A stretch of 64,000 nucleotides of DNA from Mya arenaria (Eukaryota > Mollusca > Bivalvia > Myida > Myidae): assembly GCF_026914265.1 (NCBI RefSeq), contig NC_069124.1, forward strand, positions 30,732,883 through 30,796,882, in the 5' to 3' direction. Made by a program: the position numbers and the translations under genes. Below, piece by piece: positions 61,091 through 64,000 of the stretch. The notes beneath the pieces are model-generated. The model was given only the letters and a program-made list of their open reading frames with translations, did not search any database and had not been told where the DNA came from. Every line of letters starts with the position of its first letter. Position 1 is the first letter of the stretch.

Positions 61091-61794
61091 TTTAAGTTTA
61101 GTCCAATACCTGCAATAAGATATTTATATATTTTCTGCTAGCTTATAATTTTATTAACATTCGGCCTATTCGAAATAGATTAAATAAACACGTACCGATG
61201 CTTCAATTCTTCAAAGGGAGTGAATTTTCATAAGTGAAGTTAGGGGTTGATCTCACATGTTCTGAAGTTGTCATTACTGTCTTCAACGCAGTTAAACAAG
61301 CTTAAGTTTGTAGCTGTAGGCTAGTTGACAAAAATCCAGTGCCTAGAAATAGTCTGTCACAACACTGGAGGAAAAGTTGTGAAAAAATAGTTTAGAACAA
61401 AGATTGTCTTCCACTAAATGTAAAGATGTTCTTTCATTTAAAGCATATGAAACAACAAGCTCTGTATGAATCCAACAGAAACACTTGTATCAAAGCCAGA
61501 ACAAAATCCCAACTGCTACAAACATAAAGATGACAGATTGTCTAAACTTAATTCATTGTTTCCAGGTTGTAGCGATATCATGTAAAAATTATTAGCGCTC
61601 TGTCTGTAACATGTGCACTGAACCTGAAAAGGGCCCCATATCTAGATGTTGGGATAGGAGACAGTGTCGGTGTGTATCTGTGGAAATGCAGCCTACGACC
61701 CTACGCTCGTCCTCATATCCGATCCTCATAAGGTGATCGTCACGGATGTAAGTGTTGCCGTCCAACACTTCTCTTCAAAGATATAAAAACTGAT

Positions 61795-62022
61795 TTTACA
61801 TGTCTATTTCAACCTAGTTACAACTGTACATCTATTTTGAATCTATTTATTAATGCACACTACACACATAGATTTGTAGCATCTGCCTGATGATAAATGT
61901 TTTGAAAAATATTTATTGATATTCAACATTTTCAGCGAAAGCTAGCTACAAATCCATGTATGCATTATGCATTATTTGATCATTTAAAATAGATGTACTG
62001 TTGTAGCTAGGTTTAAATAAAC
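61795..62022. mobile_element. Palindromic MITE-like element
   Basis: ACAACTGTACATCTATTTT at 61820 pairs with AAAATAGATGTACTGTTGT at 61987, and ATAGATTTGTAG (61869) pairs with CTACAAATCCAT (61947). The arms are about 90 bp. No coding content. Confidence 0.7.
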
Positions 62023-62039
62023 CTGTAAAGTAGTTGAGT

Positions 62040-62770
62040 GAACTACACATTTTTCTTATAAATCCTTTGACTTTCCAGGAGTAGACTCGCATCACGCTGG
62101 CGATCGATCTCTTTCGTTACTTATTCCCTTTTTTCTACAATTTTGATATCAAACATTAAAATATTTATGTGATACAGGTAAATTTAAACATATAAATTTC
62201 CAATTTCAGCATTTTGGCAATTGCAAAGGAAATTGCGATGTCACTCATTTCTGCATAAAAAACAAAGGATAAACTACAAAATGTATAAATGTTACTTAAT
62301 AAATATACATGTGTATATGAACCAAACACATGTATATAAACAAAATACGCGCATGTTTCCACAAAAATATAGATTATTGTTTAATACGACGTATAGGTGG
62401 ACGGATTTTATTTCTTATAAATAAAACAGTTTGCACTTGTATCATGCGAACAGGTTTTGCGTCTAAATCGCTGCACAGGAAACAAGTCAATCCCGTGGTG
62501 CATATTAAGCCAATATTTAGCCTTTGATAGTATGTGTAATTCAAATACAAGCCTGATCCGAAATAAGCACGCTAAGTCACTCAAAGCGGCATTACATGCC
62601 AAAAACATCTCTGTGTTTGACATTTCCGGTCCAAATATTACAGTTGTTGAGAGTTGGACGCGAAACGTCTCGCAGAGTTCATGAGCCAAAGAAATAAGCT
62701 GTTAAATATGCTGACTCTTATACCGGGAGTGAAGGGTGGTAGAAAAACAAGAATCCCGTGAGGGCCTATG
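62040..62770. other. Gene-free stretch
   Basis: Short overlapping frames on both strands at 62400-62700 have no recognisable content or splice support. Confidence 0.4.
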
Positions 62771-62783
62771 TTATACTGGCATG

Positions 62784-62853
62784 GCTCTTGTGGTCATTTT
62801 TTAATTCAGAGCATGTATGGCTTGTGGTCATTTTTTAATTCAGAGCATGTATG
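62784..62853. repeat. Tandem duplication of about 34 bp
   Basis: CTTGTGGTCATTTTTTAATT followed by CAGAGCATGTATG occurs twice in a row. Confidence 0.85.
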
Positions 62854-62999
62854 TATGGGTAATAGGCAACAAACATATAGTTCATGTTTTGTGTTTGGGT
62901 TGGATGAAAACATTGCACGTTCAACATCTGAAAACAGAAAGTTTTGTAAGCAGATTAGTTGCATGAACAATTTTATTATGTGCCAAGTAAAGGTCATCT

Positions 63000-63935
63000 G
63001 AGGAAAAAAAATATTTGCTTTCAAAACTGTACTCATGGTCAAAATTTCATTTCTGTAGCTTTAAAAATAAAAAAAAATGGTCAAAAGGTCAAAGTCATGG
63101 AAATCCGAGGACAACATTGATGCTCGTTTGCAAAACTGTACACATGGTCCAAATTTCATTGCTGTAGCTTTAAAAATAAAAAAGTAGGTCAAAGGGTCGG
63201 AGCCAGCTTTTGCCAAAGGGGCATAATTTCAACTGTTTTGCTAGACGGTCATCATATGATGCTCCACAACAAATATCAAAGGTATAAGCCTTGTGGTTAG
63301 AAAGAAGAAGATTTTGAAAATATTTCTTAAATAAGTGTCTAGGAAACTTGTGACCCCCGGAGCAGTGCCAGTTTTAACCCCAGGGTCTTAATTTGAACAA
63401 CCATGGTGACGGACCACTAAATTAAGCCTTATTAAAAATAGCAAGGGTCTGCATAGCTGTTTAAGACAAAAATATGTTCAAACATTTCCAAATTTAAGTA
63501 TACCAAACCTGTGAACCCGGGAGCGTGGCCAGTAATGACCCCAGGGGCATAATTTGAACAAACATTCACAAGCAATTGTGACTTTACATGTAAACTTGGC
63601 TAAAATAGACTTCGCTCATGTAGACTTGGCTAAAAAATGACTTATCTAAAAATATAATTTTCATATACTTTCAAGGCCCATAATATATGCATGCATTGAC
63701 GGATCTGGCTGATTTTCAAAAGGAACCGAGCTCTAATGGATATCTAAATACTGTACAAGTGTCATCGAGATACAATCAAAACTGAAGACTGTATCGTGTT
63801 TACAAGCAATTGTTTACAGACGCACGCACACACGGATACTTTCAAGGCGCACGGACGCACGGATGCACGGATGCACATACTACGTACACATTACCATCGC
63901 ATAAGGTCTTCTGGCCTTTGGCAAGTAGAGCTAAC
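63000..63935. mobile_element. Dispersed-repeat-like region of unknown class
   Basis: Internal duplications: AAAACTGTAC.CATGGTC and TGTAGCTTTAAAAATAAAA occur at 63023-63076 and 63132-63185; TGACCCC.GGAGC.TGGCCAGT-type blocks near 63350 and 63510. It ends in a short (CGCACGGA)n array (63846-63875), then CTTTGGCAAGTAGAGCTAA. I have an impression of similar sequence being common in bivalve genomes; not verified here. Confidence 0.45.
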
Positions 63936-64000
63936 TAGGAAAACAGAAATATGTGAATAAAGCAAAAAAAAAAATCGTATGCTCGGCGAATTTCTTCGTG

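Overview
The window is AT-rich animal nuclear DNA with intron-split genes and a heavy, layered load of transposable elements and tandem repeats. The gene content (three copies of a mitochondria-eating-protein-like gene, MIEAP/SPATA18 family, and a somatomedin-B-bearing receptor ectodomain) and the repeat types (palindromic TA-flanked MITEs, tRNA-derived SINEs, minisatellites) suggest a bivalve mollusc. The species cannot be fixed from sequence alone.

Layout. (1) 317-6,905 carries gene 1, a complete 8-exon MIEAP-like gene on the minus strand; 19,046-21,365 is its upstream flank. The two are separated by a 12.1 kb block (6,906-19,045) absent from the sister copy. That block holds a hAT-like element nested in a MITE, Harbinger-type GC-rich MITEs, hairpin MITEs, a tRNA-like SINE and a speculative cysteine-rich gene. 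(2) 21,366-27,147 is a full-length but broken LINE with intact ORF1 and disrupted ORF2. It sits in a third partial copy of the duplicated unit. (3) 28,026-37,090 is the second duplicated unit with gene 2, almost identical to gene 1. (4) 38,300-44,400 holds a minus-strand secreted/receptor-like gene with a somatomedin B motif. Its predicted membrane part stops beside a MULE-type MITE, and related MITE copies flank the block. (5) 44,990-50,810 holds three unrelated tandem arrays: a G-rich array of about 80-bp units, a 44-bp satellite of two monomer types, and an in-frame 30-bp minisatellite. (6) 51,996-58,595 is gene 3, a diverged MIEAP-like paralogue with the same exon phases. Its 4.35 kb first intron contains a 2.7 kb transposon that itself carries a Tigger-like MITE. 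(7) 58,900-64,000 holds a decayed LINE in the upstream region of gene 3, a palindromic MITE and dispersed repeats.

The three MIEAP-like genes form a same-strand cluster made by an old duplication (gene 3 against genes 1/2) and a recent one of about 9 kb (gene 1 against gene 2). All three start with an MG-x3-S N-terminus suited to N-myristoylation and share the MIEAP-type C-terminus. The rest of the window is mostly the record of transposon insertion, nesting and rearrangement around them. All gene models are manual splice predictions from sequence and have not been tested against transcripts or databases.
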